A stretch of DNA of 64,000 nucleotides from Tubiluchus corallicola (Eukaryota; Priapulida; Priapulimorpha; Priapulimorphida; Tubiluchidae): NCBI GenBank assembly GCA_030141605.1, contig JAQGDQ010000208.1, positions 186,001 through 250,000 of the forward strand. The letters are read 5' to 3'. The notes under the pieces were generated by a model. It did no database searches. It was given only the letters and a program-made list of their open reading frames with translations, and was not told where the DNA came from. The position numbers and the translations under genes are program-made. Of the stretch, positions 46,901 to 59,461 are shown piece after piece (position 1 is the first letter of the stretch; each line of letters begins with the position of its first letter).

Positions 46901-49689
46901 GGCCATTACTGACAAGACACCGTTTTAACACTTTTACCCATGTCATATGGCCACGCCCACTTTCTGATAAATACTTAATACATATCTACCCATACTTGGC
47001 TACGCGTCCATGAAAAACGTAGACGCCTAGTCTAATATCTGTAAGAGGAGTTGAATGTCAAAGTCGTTTTTTTCACATTTTACTCCTGCTGCTGTGACTT
47101 TTGACCCAGAGCTCACCACCTTTCTTTTACTATTTCCTGGGCACCTATCTCAAGTGGCTTCTACCTTGGGCCCTTCAGAAATACCAGATTTTTAAAACCC
47201 CAGGTGCACATGCCCATAATGCCTAAATACTTATGAGAAAATTTGAAAACTGAACGCCTACGAGGAAATGCAAAGTAACACACTATGAATTTCGTGATCC
47301 TAGCTTGCAAGACTAACGAAATATGTTTGCGGAGAATAAATAGAGAAATAACTGCATGGGAATCAAGAAGATTCTGCTATAACTAAATCTTAATTATAGT
47401 TATTATAAGAGAATGATGGTAATCAATCATGGAAAACGTGTCAATATGGGCACTTCTAACCGTTTTAGATGATATTAAAAATTGAAGACAGCAAACAATT
47501 CATGCTTTTCTTCAGCGCCAGAATAGTTTTAACACAAGACTTCGATTATTTAATGCATACATTACTTGCCTGTTTTTGTATATTAAAAATGAAGATTTAT
47601 ACACTAGAACAAAAGTGAGTCAAAAGATAGGTGCAGATAGGTGTGGGTGGAATACTGTAATATAAAATATGGTAATTCCTCAATGTCTACAAGAGACAGA
47701 ATGAAAATTTGATGGTGACATGACAATTTCGGTCTTTTGTTTTTTTCTGCATTAAAAATTCGTTATGCATTACTTTTCAAACTTTCATTGACGTCGTTTT
47801 CAAGCAAGGCATGTCGACTAACAATTACGCACACATAAACTAACCGCACTTAAGGCTTCAAAACAGTAAACGTTTCTCCTACACAGAATTCACGAATAAA
47901 AACTTAAGAGTGGTCTCCACCGCCCAGCATTGTCACTCATTAGATTCACTTGGTTTTGTGCGTCATTATGTATACACGTATGTTGATATGCACTGCAATA
48001 CATACTATAATGCAATCATTGTGGACAATTTAAAAATCTTTAATCTTTAAACATTTAGTTACATTTTTATTACAAGTTAGAGCAGCAGTTACATGTTTAT
48101 TGCAAGCCAACTCCAAATATTATGAGTAGTAGTAGGAATTTTGAAACACATGTTACTCCAATTTCCCTGTCAGAATAGAGTTACTCATTTTACTAGAGCT
48201 GATTAATTATTCAAAGAGGCCGAAGCTGAGTCAGTTGTTTACGAATGATTACGAGTCAGTTCCAGGTTAATTTCGAGGAATTCTCGTTTGGAAAACTATG
48301 TCTATAACTTTTGCTTATGTGTAGCCTGATTTATTTATTTGTTGACATTTATGCACATATTAAAATTATATAAGAGAAAGAATCGGCAGGCGCAAGCGCA
48401 GTTACGCTGATCCTATAAACCATAAAAATTATGCACAAAAATAAAATCTATAAAAACAATACCTTAAAATTGAATGCGTCTCATTAAAAAGCTCCCAATA
48501 AAATGTAACTAAATATGAATTATATACTATATACAACACGTTTTATACAATAATGTGGTTTGGAGAGAACCAATTACCCCAATGACAGTGTTACATATTT
48601 CGAATGAAGTTGCAATAAGGCAGTAAATTAACATTAACACTAACAAAAACTGACACACTAGTAGCAAGAACTACATGAGAATTCAGAGTATTTAAAATGT
48701 TTGCGACTCTGTTAGTAAATGAAAATGAGAATTTTAAGACGTTTAAAGGAAGAATGGATGATTTTTCATATACTACTCCGTTTTCAAGAGCGATAAAAAG
48801 TATGCATTACATTAGAAAATTAATTAACCACGGGCGAGCCCAACTATTGATAACATCACAGACTAACGTCATTTTCAACAGCAAAAATGTTCTGCGAGCT
48901 GTTGCACGTGTTTGTGAAAAATAAAATTGAAGTACAGTGTTATTGTAAGATATTCAGGGTCTTGTACTAAAACTAGGCAAGTTTTAAGATAAAAATTTCA
49001 AATTTACCTCTGTACTCATGCATGAGCTGTCGAACGTGTCTAGTTCGTCACAAACTAAAACATCTGAACTGAAAGGAACAGCACTGTTTTTTGTGCAATG
49101 CGTTTCCGAAATGCAGGTGTTAGTGCCCCTCTAACTAGCAAATAGCGAAGAACTAATGTCGTTGTGTTGTTGTCGCACGCGAAATTGTGTTTGTGTGGTA
49201 ATAATTCTTTCACGTAAGTCATTTTTGAAAAATTGTAGGTTTTCTTTCAATATATTAAAGAATAGATTGTTTTGATCTACAGTTTATCCGGTTGGGTCCG
49301 GTTTTGCTCTCGAAAAAGACGTAAGCAGTTTAAAGTTTGTGTTTATGAAAAAGTGCAATCAATTTATCTGCTGAGTACACATTAGTTGTGACTGTCATGT
49401 TGTTTAGTTTGCTAAAGACAGTTGTTATCCAGCGTTAACTGCTTCCCGAATACCGCTGAGCGTGCTTACGTCACTGCGGTAGCGGAGCGATAGACCAATG
49501 TGCTTGAAGTCAATTCGTCTAACGATGGCTTACGACACATGTACGCATATCCAAACATTACTACTAGAATTACACTTACGGCTCAAACCTAGGCTCGTCG
49601 TAAGCCCGTAGTCGCGCAAAATGTGCCGTACGCTCCATCTAGCATTGTGCCTGATAATTTAAATCACATGTCTTTTCCATCTGTTTCAG
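43952..49689. other. DNase gene A 3' flank and intergenic DNA
   Basis: 44150-45720 retains patches alignable to the 3' flank of gene B (56500-58620), marking the extent of the tandem duplication. The rest shows no confident gene. A 75-codon plus frame at 48697-48924 has an ATG and reasonable composition but no known features. Confidence 0.45.
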
Positions 49690-49824
49690 ACATTCAATAA
49701 GAACCACCTAGATATAAATCACGTAAATGTAAACAAAAAATCTAGCAAGTTCCATTAATTTGGACATTGAACACGTACAACCTAGATATAAATTTGTGTA
49801 AATGTAAACAAATAATCCAGGTTG
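49690..49824. repeat. Two-unit direct repeat, period about 74 bp
   Basis: Units 49690-49751 and 49764-49824 share ACATT-AA, CCTAGATATAAAT and GTAAATGTAAACAAA in order. It lies 0.7 kb upstream of DNase gene B; GTAAACAAA is a forkhead-type core that therefore occurs twice. Confidence 0.6.
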
Positions 49825-50520
49825 AGCCTTAATCGCTGTTACTGAGTTAGCAATAGGGTGAATTCTTTGCTTACACAAAATCTTTAAAGCTGCATTAGAT
49901 CAACGTGCATCTCTGATGTAAGATAAATGCTAAATTTATTCACCGTTTTTAAACGTTTCTAGATTTTGGTTACTGACTTAAGTAAGTGTGTGTGTTTTGT
50001 TGTTGTTCAAAAAATTGTGTTACATGCATCAGGGTATCAGAAATGTAATTGTGCTTCTAAACGCTTTTTCACAATTTCGCACATTTTAATTTTGCCAACG
50101 GCACCTGACTGTATTTTAAAGGCTCTATTTCATTTCACTCTCTATGGCCATTCACATTTATAATTAAGCCACAATTTAATCTTTTTTATGTGTTTTGAGC
50201 ATTTATTTTCATTTTCTCCAAACAAACCGTGTTTTAGACCCGTTATTTGCACGCTTTGTTTTTCCTTCGTATTTGGTGTTAGCTATTATGTGTGAGCTCA
50301 GTGTTTGCTCAGCAATACAGCTAACGCTCACTGAATTTAGCTAACCAGAGGAAATTATATGAGCTACAGCTAAATTTACTAAAGTGACCGTAAAAATATT
50401 CTGTGGACTCTATGGTTGATTTGAATGTTCGTTAGCCTATCCTCAACTTCATAGGTTGAGCTCAGCGGTGAGCTGTACAAAATCGGTTTCTTATTTACTT
50501 AAAATCCGTCTTTTTTGCAG

Positions 50521-53500
50521 ATTAAAATGTTGTTGCTGAATTCATTGGTATTATTCGCATTAGTGCTTCCAGACTTTTCTGGCACAGCACCACAGCGAAA
50601 TGAGGCATTTCCGGAAACGTCTTCCTGCTCCGGACTCAGCGTCTTGGCGTGGAATATCCAGATTCTAGGCCAGAAAAAAATGGACAATGCTACAATTATA
50701 AATATAATCACCAAGGTAAATGTCTTTATAGTTTGGTATTTGAAACAACAGGACATACATATACGCACGCACACACACCTGCACACACACAGGACGCACC
50801 CGTTGATGTTTTTATTGAAACAGTTAAGTTTGATGGTAATACGGAAATAATTTTCTAGTAAAGAATTTCACATTATTATAAGGGTATCAGGAAAGTGCTT
50901 GATTTAAAACTAAGCAGCTTAGCATCTAGAGATGCCAAAACTAGAATGCAATGCTAGTTAGGGTACCTTGATATCGGTATACTTTCAGAAATATCATTAT
51001 TAGTAATCTTACTCCTGGGATGTGTGGTCGAGTGGTTTAGACTTCGCACTGCAACAACGAAGTCTTGAGTTCGATGCTAGCGGCTGCAACGCCAGGGTAT
51101 ATATCCTACATGCATTTGTGTGTTACATCCTTACTTGTATTGTTGTAACTTTGTATGTCGCTAGTATAAGTCGCTAAATAGCCGCTAGTGCTAATGTTGT
51201 CTAACAAATGAGCGACGGTAAATAAATCTTGTCTTTGTCTTTTTTCCCTTTTTGCCTTTGTGATAGCGTAGTTTTTTCCATTAAGTTATTGGTTTTGTCA
51301 TAAAGTTGTTTGGTTTTTAGTTTTTTGCACATATCATGACCACGTAATTATAAATTTGTGGGTTTTCTAGTTTTTGCCCTTATTTAAATACACCAAGAGA
51401 AAATAGTTATATTTTTAAGGAAGGCTAATTCTGGAAATAGCTAAATCTAGTAGTCAGCCGATAAATGAAGTTTTACAAAGAGTTACGTTACTTCAATAAG
51501 GTCTTAGCATACAGTAAATTGAATGCGTAAACGATATAAAATCTGAAAGCCTGTTTATTGAGATTTTTGAAAAATGTCTGAAAATTGTCCTTTAGGTTTA
51601 TCCATGGCTTAACTGTTGTCAAGGTAACTGTGTAGCCAAATTTAGGTCGAGCGCTGTACTGCTTACGCATAATTTACTGAAATTTACGCTAATGCTGTCT
51701 CATTTTGTTGCTTTTTATTTTGAATTATATATAATTACTGTTCTATGTCATATTCAGTTTTTTCTTTTTAGGTAATGAAGCAACATGATATCATTTTTGT
51801 TCAGGAAATTCGTGACGTTGAAGAAACTGTACCCGGTCGGCTTTTGGACGCTTTAAAGTAAAACAATTTACTACACATTTTGAATTAGAGTTACTATAGA
51901 GCCACTCAAGTATTTTCTTTACAACAGAAAATTTTGTATTAAATTGGTTATTACACTTCATGTGAATATGGCTGTCAGACAGGGGTGCCTGCAGGTACCA
52001 GTGAGCGCACGTGTTACATTGCGTGTGGCGTGTGGGCGGTCCTTTTCAGTAGATAACAAATAAGGAAAGAATGGCAGTCCATGCTTATTCTATGCATTAA
52101 TTGCGCCCCTCTTGAAAATTCTAGGTGCGCCTAGAATATAAAAGTATATGTAGTTGTTCAACGAGCTCTCAATCTGTACGTCATTTATTATTTGAATTTA
52201 CAGTGTTTGTAACAGATGGACTCAATTGACACCTTTTTCTGTTCATAATACGAAAATCGAGCTTTACCTGACACGTTACAGCACTTTTATGACTTGCACG
52301 TAATCACCTTGTGAATTTCCAGCTGGTACACTACAGTAAATTACCAATTATATTATGTAAATCTGTAGTTGCATCCAGAGTCCAGACTTTTGGATGTCTA
52401 AATCGGAAGAAGGTCAAAAGTAGGAAATTAAACTATTCTGAAAGCAATTTCGGAAACTGATTGGCACAGGCGAGAAATAAACCAAAAAGATGATACTTAA
52501 TTTCACTGTATTAATGTGCTAATTAAACTGTTTAATTTTTTTAGTGGTGCCTACGGAAGTACTGCTTATAGTTTCATCGCCAGCCCCCGTCTTGGTTCGA
52601 CCTTTTCAAAAGAGCAATATGCCATCTACTACAGGTATACTAGTAGTCGTCATTTTATCATTCTCAGGTTTGTTTATGGCGGTCAAAAGAGTGTTACGCT
52701 TACAGGTGTTTTTGATTGATGCCTTAACCAGATCTTTGGACTTATTTGTTTTACTGTTTAGGAGCTACATATTAAGAAGAAAAAAATTTGGGCAACAGTT
52801 ATTGATTGACAAGACAGAAACCCACTGAAGGGAAGTGCTTTGAATGAATTCCTTGAATGAATTCTGTTGAAAGCAAAGTTACTGCAAATAGAGCCCTATT
52901 AAAAAACTGTACACTGAAGTAATTGTAGAAAAAATAGAACACGTTTTGGCCAGGAAAACAGCTGTGTGGTCTTGATGTGTGCTTACCGACCAAATTTGAG
53001 CAACATGTAGCCTGATCAGCAAATGGATGGGTGATTGCCTTGAAAACTGCATCTGGGCAGATTTTTTGCTATGCTGCGGCGAGTGCTCTTAACTATCCAT
53101 CTCGATAAGGGAAACGTACAAGACTGAGCATGGCCAAGATACCTATGCCGGTTCCGCGACGCACTGAAAGAAGATTGTGATAATGATATAGTTTCTGCCA
53201 GACTGTTGAATGCTGGATGCCAGCTTACACAGTATTTTAATAAGTTTATGTAGTTGAAAAATATTGAAAAATATTTTTAATGTATATATTTCAATAAATA
53301 TATAGTGAAAAATATTCCTAATGTTATTGGAAATGTGAATTTAGCCGAATTATGAAATGCGTTGCGTCTTTGTTATACAGGACAGACAAGGGAAGGATTA
53401 TGGATCATCACATTTACAATGATGCTGATGATAAATTTGAGAGGCCACCAATAATTGCACGTTTTAGAGCCAGTTCAGCAGCCAGCAGTATGTTTTACTG

Positions 53501-56177
53501 AACTAGCTTTTTGCCTGTTTTTTGCTATTGTTAATTAATGCCTTTATTAGTTGAGCACAGATCTACAGACAGTATTCATGGCTCCATGCTTTGTAAATTA
53601 GCATTAGATATGTTAACACCATAAGGAAGTATATGTTGAAATCTACGTAGGTATCCACCTGTTCATTTTTTAATTAGAAACAGTATATTGTAGAGACAGA
53701 AGATCATTCTATTCTTTAAGAAAAGCTGCAGTTTTGTATGTCATTTCAGCTTTTCTTTCATACGCCACGTATTCAGATCATCTAATGTTCTCACGCATTT
53801 GCTATTTGTCTGTTTCTTTATGCTCTAGATGTTTTGCGTGAGTTCTTTTTTGCCGGAATACATGCGAAACCAGGTAATGCAAAAGAAGAAATTGATGCAT
53901 TAGTTGATGTCTTTGATACTGAATCCTGTCAATATGGTGAAACGGTAAGCCGAGGATGAATTTAGATAGAGACTTGTTGAAATGTTTATTTGAAATTTTT
54001 TTCAGGTTGTGAAGTTTACGTTTTCTTTATCTTAGCAGATTCACCACAGTAGTGAAAAAACACCTGCGGTTCATGTGATTTTACTACACGTTATTTTATC
54101 ATTGTTTCTAGGTATTGTTATGTTGAGACATCGATAATCGTTAACTGAGGTTGGACGATTGGTCCATTGATGGTAGTCGCGGTAATTAAGGGAGCTCCAA
54201 GTTAAGGCAACTTCAATGCCAATTCATATAAAATCATCATTCCTACAGTTTTTCCTCTGGATGAATTTATTGGCGCTGTCGCCTAATATTTTGCATACAT
54301 GCAGAGATTAGTCTACACTGCTAGCTTTTTCAGTAGACACCAATCAGTGTTAAATAGTCAATGGTTAAACACTTGTTAGCGTTTCTAATTACTGAGAACT
54401 ACTTTAGCACCTTGAAAATGTCTCTATTCAAAATACACTCACCAATGATATGTATGCATCACATCACACAGCTGTTTTTTGCAGAATGCAATTCTGATGG
54501 GTGATTTCAATGCTGATTGCACCTACGTGTGTCAGAGTTGTTGGGATACCATTCGCCTTCGCACTGAGGAGCGATTTCACTGGCCCATTGCTGACAATGC
54601 TGATACAACCACGACTAATTCAAACTGTGCGTATGATAGGTACGTATGTCAGCGTCTAAATTTGACATCATATTGTTTTTTTTGTAACATTCATTTCGTT
54701 TCTTGTTGGGCTTACGTTTGCTTATGTATAAAAATAATTACTGTTGTGAATTTGGATTAACGTTAAGATTTTTGAATTAAAATTTTATTCTCTTAACACA
54801 TTGGTTGTTATCATCTTTAAGTTACGCCAAACTTTTTTATTATGTTACATCGAACAAAATTATAATTGGCATTTTATTGCCTGGGCTTAACTTATGAAAA
54901 CTATATGTTAGATGCAACGGATTTGTTTTGCACATAATTTTTAAGTAACAATGCTCCTAATGAATCCTCCGGCAAGCATCCTAATGAAATATATAAAAAT
55001 AGATTTTGGTTTTTCCTGGGCTTAAACAAAGTTAAGTTTTATGAATTTTGGTGCTCGTATTTAGTTCTACCAATGCATTTACCATTAGACAAATACTTTT
55101 CTTTTTAAACTTGATATTGAACGTAATATTGGTTTATGCATTTGCACTCTTTTCATTCAGTTCATTCATGCACAAGCATGAAGTACACATTCATTTATGC
55201 ATAAGTATCTAACTTATATTAATTCTGTGGCGTCTGTATGTATAACCTATAACACATAGCGCATTTCATCTAAAAGTTGTTATTTCTTACCCGTCTTTTT
55301 TCCAAAACATACTTCTTATTTTTAGACAATATGCGGAGTTAGTGCCGACAGCGTTCATCAGTGGGTGTAGTAATGATATTTATATTTCAACGTAGGCTTG
55401 CGGTGTGCAAATATCTTGTACAAATATCAGTCATATTTTTTCATGTTTCAGATTTGTCTATATTGGTAATGAAGTGATTAATACCTTCGATAGAGCAGAA
55501 ATAGTTGACTACCAGGAAATGTATGGATTGAGTGACGAACTGGTATGAACTGCTTTTGCTTTATTAAGTTAACGTTGTGTGATGTGCAAACTATCTCAGA
55601 TGATATGAATAACAAAAACATAAAAAGGTGTTTTAACAAGGTGTCTTAAAAGAACTATTGATATTTGACATAATTATCACATGGTAATACCATTTGGATG
55701 TTTATACACATCTAGGCAATGAAAAACTTATGTCTTAATTTAAAATCACTCTTCTTTACATTTACTAATGTCTTGCATTAATTTGTATCCCCAAATTAAT
55801 AAAAGTCGTCTGCGTTTAGCCAATTTTTATTGCATTTAACTTAGCCAAGGCTATAATTAGCTCATTTGTTTAGATGCTTGAATACAACAGTTGCAACTTC
55901 AAGTCTTATGCTGAAAAAACTACAGTATATAGTTCAAAGTTCATATCTATAATATACATGATCAGGGAACAAATGTGTAAAGTCGTTCAAATGTAAAAAA
56001 AACTTTTTCGTAAGTAAATGCTACGTACTTAAAAGATAGCCGGTTTCAGGCCTTTCATGTTTCGATATCTTGCGAACATTTGGCTCAAACAAGTAATTGT
56101 TTTTTCAGACACAAGATGTGAGTGATCATTATCCAATTAGAATGGTGATCAGATGTCAGGATGTTAGTTTGGATTAA
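50521..56177 (+). CDS. DNASE1: DNase I-like secreted endonuclease, gene B (8 exons; ATG at 50527)
   Basis: Exons: ATG 50527-50715, 51772-51857, 52545-52634, 53381-53487, 53829-53944, 54485-54639, 55452-55542, 56109-56177, joining in frame to 300 residues. The first seven exons match gene A in length and phase exactly. A TTTTTTGCAG acceptor six bases before the ATG implies a 5' UTR exon. All seven catalytic/metal residues and the C208/C244 pair are kept. The glycosylation site in DNATI, equivalent to N18 of mammalian DNase I, is also kept. Substitutions relative to A are scattered, many silent or conservative, with no stops in the fold, so it looks functional. The protein ends at TAA 56175-56177, 22 residues into exon 8, and lacks the hydrophobic tail of A, so it should be freely secreted. 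Confidence 0.94.
51017..51245 (+). mobile_element. tRNA-derived SINE in intron 1 of DNase gene B
   Basis: The head has an A box TGGTCGAGTGG (51025-51035) and a B box GAGTTCGATGC (51067-51077) with spacing of a class II (Ser/Leu-like) tRNA. The foldable anticodon arm ACTTCG/CGAAGT surrounds the anticodon loop. A tRNA-unrelated body follows, ending in AAATAAATCTTGTCTTTGTC and a T run. The acceptor stem does not pair and there is a long 3' body, so it is a SINE rather than a tRNA gene. Gene A lacks it at the matching place. Confidence 0.7.
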
Positions 56178-56593
56178 CCTGGAAACAATGCTTCTACATT
56201 TTTCGCATCTTTTGCTTTGTGATTTATGCCACTATTCCATGGCTTTTAGGAATCTTTTAGAATTTCAGTACAGTAATGGCCTTTTAAAAGGTAACTGTCA
56301 GCATCTAATTGCAGAATGTTAGAGTAAAATGCCATATCACAATATCAGCCTACGTTTTTTGGCAAATTTAATGTAACATCATGTGAGAAATTTTGCAGTT
56401 TTGAATTTTTGGCATAAACCACAAAAGCAATGTAAAAGTGACAACTACCCAAGGTCTACTTTTACAAAGCCGTCACTAACTAAACGTCATCATTAACAAT
56501 TTTGCGATTGTAATAAAGACGTCGTTAATTTATAGCGAAGTCATTGTGAAAACGGCCCCAAATATTTTCATTTAGAAATCAAAAAGTCTCTAT

Positions 56594-57837
56594 CGTCGTC
56601 GTCGTCGTCGGCTTTCACTCGTTTCCGAGTATTGTCCTTTCGGTCGAAGTTACTAGCTGTGGTGGGCACGTTGGTGGCTTAACAGCCCGATCCTTGCTCG
56701 AAACATTCTGGTGCATTTGTCACATTGGATGGTGGGAGTTACCTGAGGTTGACGGGCCTTCTCTTTCCTTCGTTGACATTTGGCTTCAATTGCTGCTCGT
56801 CTGGTTGTTTCAAAATGCTCAGTCCCTTCCTGGATGACTCTTCTCCACTTTGTTCGCTGCCGCGCTGTCTGCTCCCAGGTTTCTGGATCGATCCTTGCTG
56901 ATTGCAGGGTTTCTTTTAGTTGGTCCTTGTAGCGGCGCCTAGGGCGGCCCAGGGGGCGTTTTCCAGTGCTCAGCTCACTGAAGAGGATCCTTCGGGGAAG
57001 TCTGTTTTCGTCCATACGTGCTACATGACCTGCCCACCTTAGCCGATGTTTCGTAATCATAGCTTCTATACTAGTGGTGTTGAATCTCTCGAGAACTGAA
57101 TTATTGGTGACATAATCATCCCATCTGATGTTGGAAACTGAGCGAAGCTTTTTCTGGTGGAACTGTTCGAGTTTTTTCAGGTCTTGGCGGTACAGAGTCC
57201 ATGTTTCACATCCGTAAAGGAGTGTGGAAACGACAATAGCATTATAGACCATCAGCTTGGTTCGACGAGTTAGATGAGCATTACCAAAGACACGGGTTGA
57301 GAGTCTGCCGAAAGCGGCATGGGCAGCTCTAAGCCTATTTTCCACATCCTTTGTTGAGTTGCACTGGACGGAGAGTAGACTGCCCAGGTACGGGAAATGT
57401 TCAACACATTCTAGATCTGCACCATTAATGGAAATGTTACATACTGGTGTGTCTGCTTCAGGTGATGGTTGGACAATAACTTTGGTTTTTCCTATGTTGA
57501 CTGTAAGGCCAAAGCGAGAATATGCGTCACAGAAGTTGCTGACTGATTGTTGCAGGTGATTGGCTGAGTGGGCTGGTGCCGCATTATCATCCGCATATTG
57601 CAGCTCTGTCACTCTGAAGGTTGTGGTGCGGTTCCTGGCTCGAAAACGCGACAGATTGAAGAGCCCCCCATCAAAGCGGCATCTCAATTCCACCCCTGGA
57701 TTGTCTGGTGGAAGGTCATGAAGCATAGCAGTGAGATAGAGTGAAAAGAGCGTTGGTGCGAGGACACAGCCTTGTTTTAGTCCACAAGTGATTGGGAACT
57801 CTTCTGAGATAGTGTTTCTATAGTGAAACTATAGTGA
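56594..57837 (-). mobile_element. 5'-truncated LINE with 13-bp target duplication
   Basis: AAAAAGTCTCTAT occurs at 56581-56593 and again at 57838-57850. The undisturbed site is visible once in the paralogous flank at 44231 (AAAAAGTCTCTAGAGTGCTG). On the minus strand the insert ends in a (CGA)n tail (56594-56610). The upstream part of ORF2 and all of ORF1 are missing. It lies in the 3' flank of DNase gene B, opposite in orientation. Confidence 0.9.
56653..57820 (-). pseudogene. LINE ORF2 C-terminal part: reverse transcriptase to CCHH finger
   Basis: The open frame starts mid-RT with ISEEFPITCGLKQGCVLAPT and FSLYLTAML. It contains the catalytic motif QYADD, then PYLGSLL, LLYGCETWTLYRQDLK and HRLRWAGHVARMDENRLPRR, and ends with a C-x2-C-x12-H-x4-H finger (CDKCTRMFRARIGLLSHQRA). 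There is no internal stop in about 385 codons, so it is young, but it cannot be functional because endonuclease and RT N-terminus are absent. The layout fits a CR1/L2-like clade, not decided here. Confidence 0.88.
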
Positions 57838-58676
57838 AAAAAGTCTCTATAATGCTTTTTAAAGTGCCGTGCTTTACTTTCGTGTGATTATTTTCTGATG
57901 ATTTATACAGATTTCGTAGATAGTATAATATTACTATTTGATATGCCATTATGTTAATATAATCATGTAAAGCGGCAAAGCCGGACATGTGAGTATTACA
58001 TACTTTTGGCAGAAACTGATTATTTCAATGAAAATATAAGGTCCTTTTCACAGAGTGCTGTTGTAAAGAAGGGACATTTTGGAAATCAACATTATCATTT
58101 CAAGTAAATTTAACGAAGTAAATATGGTGTGTAACCATTTTTTTTTTAATTTTAAAGGGGCAAATATGTCATGTCATAATATCAAATATATCATAATTAC
58201 CACAATACATATATCGTAATATGGAAAACCTAACGCAATATGTTGCAGTGCAAAAATCGTATTCAATACCCAGCATAATTGTACTACTATAAAGTTATAG
58301 TATATAGTTGCATGCAAGCCTTTTCGCAATGAAAAATTACGATATTGTAAAAATGGCTAAATAATCTCCACATTGTGGAAACAGGTTATGTCAGTCACTC
58401 AATCAGCCTGGTCTTTTTAAAAACAGGCTCTGTATGCTTAAAATATATTTATACAGTTGGTGCATAATTTATTGTTGAGATGTACATGTATTATATTAAG
58501 TATGTTTTGTATGGTTGTGCGTAATACTATTTAAAATGTACATGCTTAGCAAGCTAGATGACGAGCTTACTAATCTAAAAGTGACAATTGGAAGATTATT
58601 CTTGTTTGTAATTGCTGTATCCAGTATGCGGTAATTTTTCGTAATTAATGGTTATAATTTACTTGTTTTTAGCTCT

Positions 58677-58709
<33 letters not shown>

Positions 58710-58770
58710 GTGTGTATATATTTCTATAATATATATATATTATATAAATGTATATACACATATACACATA
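58677..58770. repeat. (TA)n-rich microsatellite
   Basis: TA dinucleotides interrupted by TG steps; variable simple sequence just beyond the recognisable end of the DNase segmental duplication. Confidence 0.9.
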
Positions 58771-59128
58771 TAAATCCGTCTTCATATGCATTGTCTTTAA
58801 TTGCAGAAATAAGTTTTGTCTCTTTCTTATACAACTACTGGATCCAAATTCCGCAAATAATATTTTCACATTCTAAATGAAGTCTAACCAGCGACTGATA
58901 GAAGAGTAGTAAACCCTCAAGTCCCTGAGATTTGTAGAGATTTAGCTTCTCCAGTTTAGCTTTTTAACTGCATCTTCACTAATAATATAAGTGATATAAA
59001 GATTCTCCATATCCGATTTCTATGTTTAGTATTATTATTTGTACACGTAAAAACATTACTGGAAAACTTATGCAAAGTTTTCTGCTTCCTGGCATGCTCT
59101 TCGACAAGGTCTCTATTTTGGCAATGGG

Positions 59129-59282
59129 CGGTCAAATGATCATCAGACAAATGATTACGAGTTAAAAGATCAGCAGTGAAAGGACCACCGGTCAAAGGAC
59201 CACCACGAATAAAGGACCTTCAGTCAAAAAACCACCTTCAACACTTTTAAAGTGGTCAAAGGACTACCTGTCAGGAGATGGA
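59129..59282. repeat. Left array of 14-15-bp GTCAAAGGACCACC units
   Basis: About nine degenerate units run in tandem: GGTCAAATGATCATC, AGACAAATGATTACGA, GTTAAAAGATCAGCA, GTGAAAGGACCACCG, GTCAAAGGACCACCACG, then GTCAAAAAACCACC, GTCAAAGGACTACC and GTCAGGAGATGG. An inverted array of the same unit lies at 62461-62524. Confidence 0.75.
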
Positions 59283-59461
59283 TATGAGCGGCGGAAGTGC
59301 TCATAGCAGCTTGAGCAAAATTGCAACTTTTACTCATCGTTAGTATTTTATTTATTTTAACAAAGCGTGACTGATAATTTTTGGCAATAATAATAATGAT
59401 TGATAAATGTCTTGCATTTTTCATTTTATTTTTGTTTAGAACTTACTTTGTACATTAGGGG

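Noticed and set aside
48697-48924. 75-codon ORF MFATLLVNENENFKTFKGRM...
   Set aside because: It has a real ATG and acceptable composition but no homologous pattern, neighbours or splice evidence; not called.
51017-51090. tRNA gene
   Set aside because: The A and B boxes are present, but the acceptor stem is not formed and a long SINE body with a tail follows.
54120-54240. Possible pogo-like MITE (GTTAACTGAGGTTGGACGATT)
   Set aside because: Only one end resembles a terminus; no inverted partner or TA duplication could be placed.
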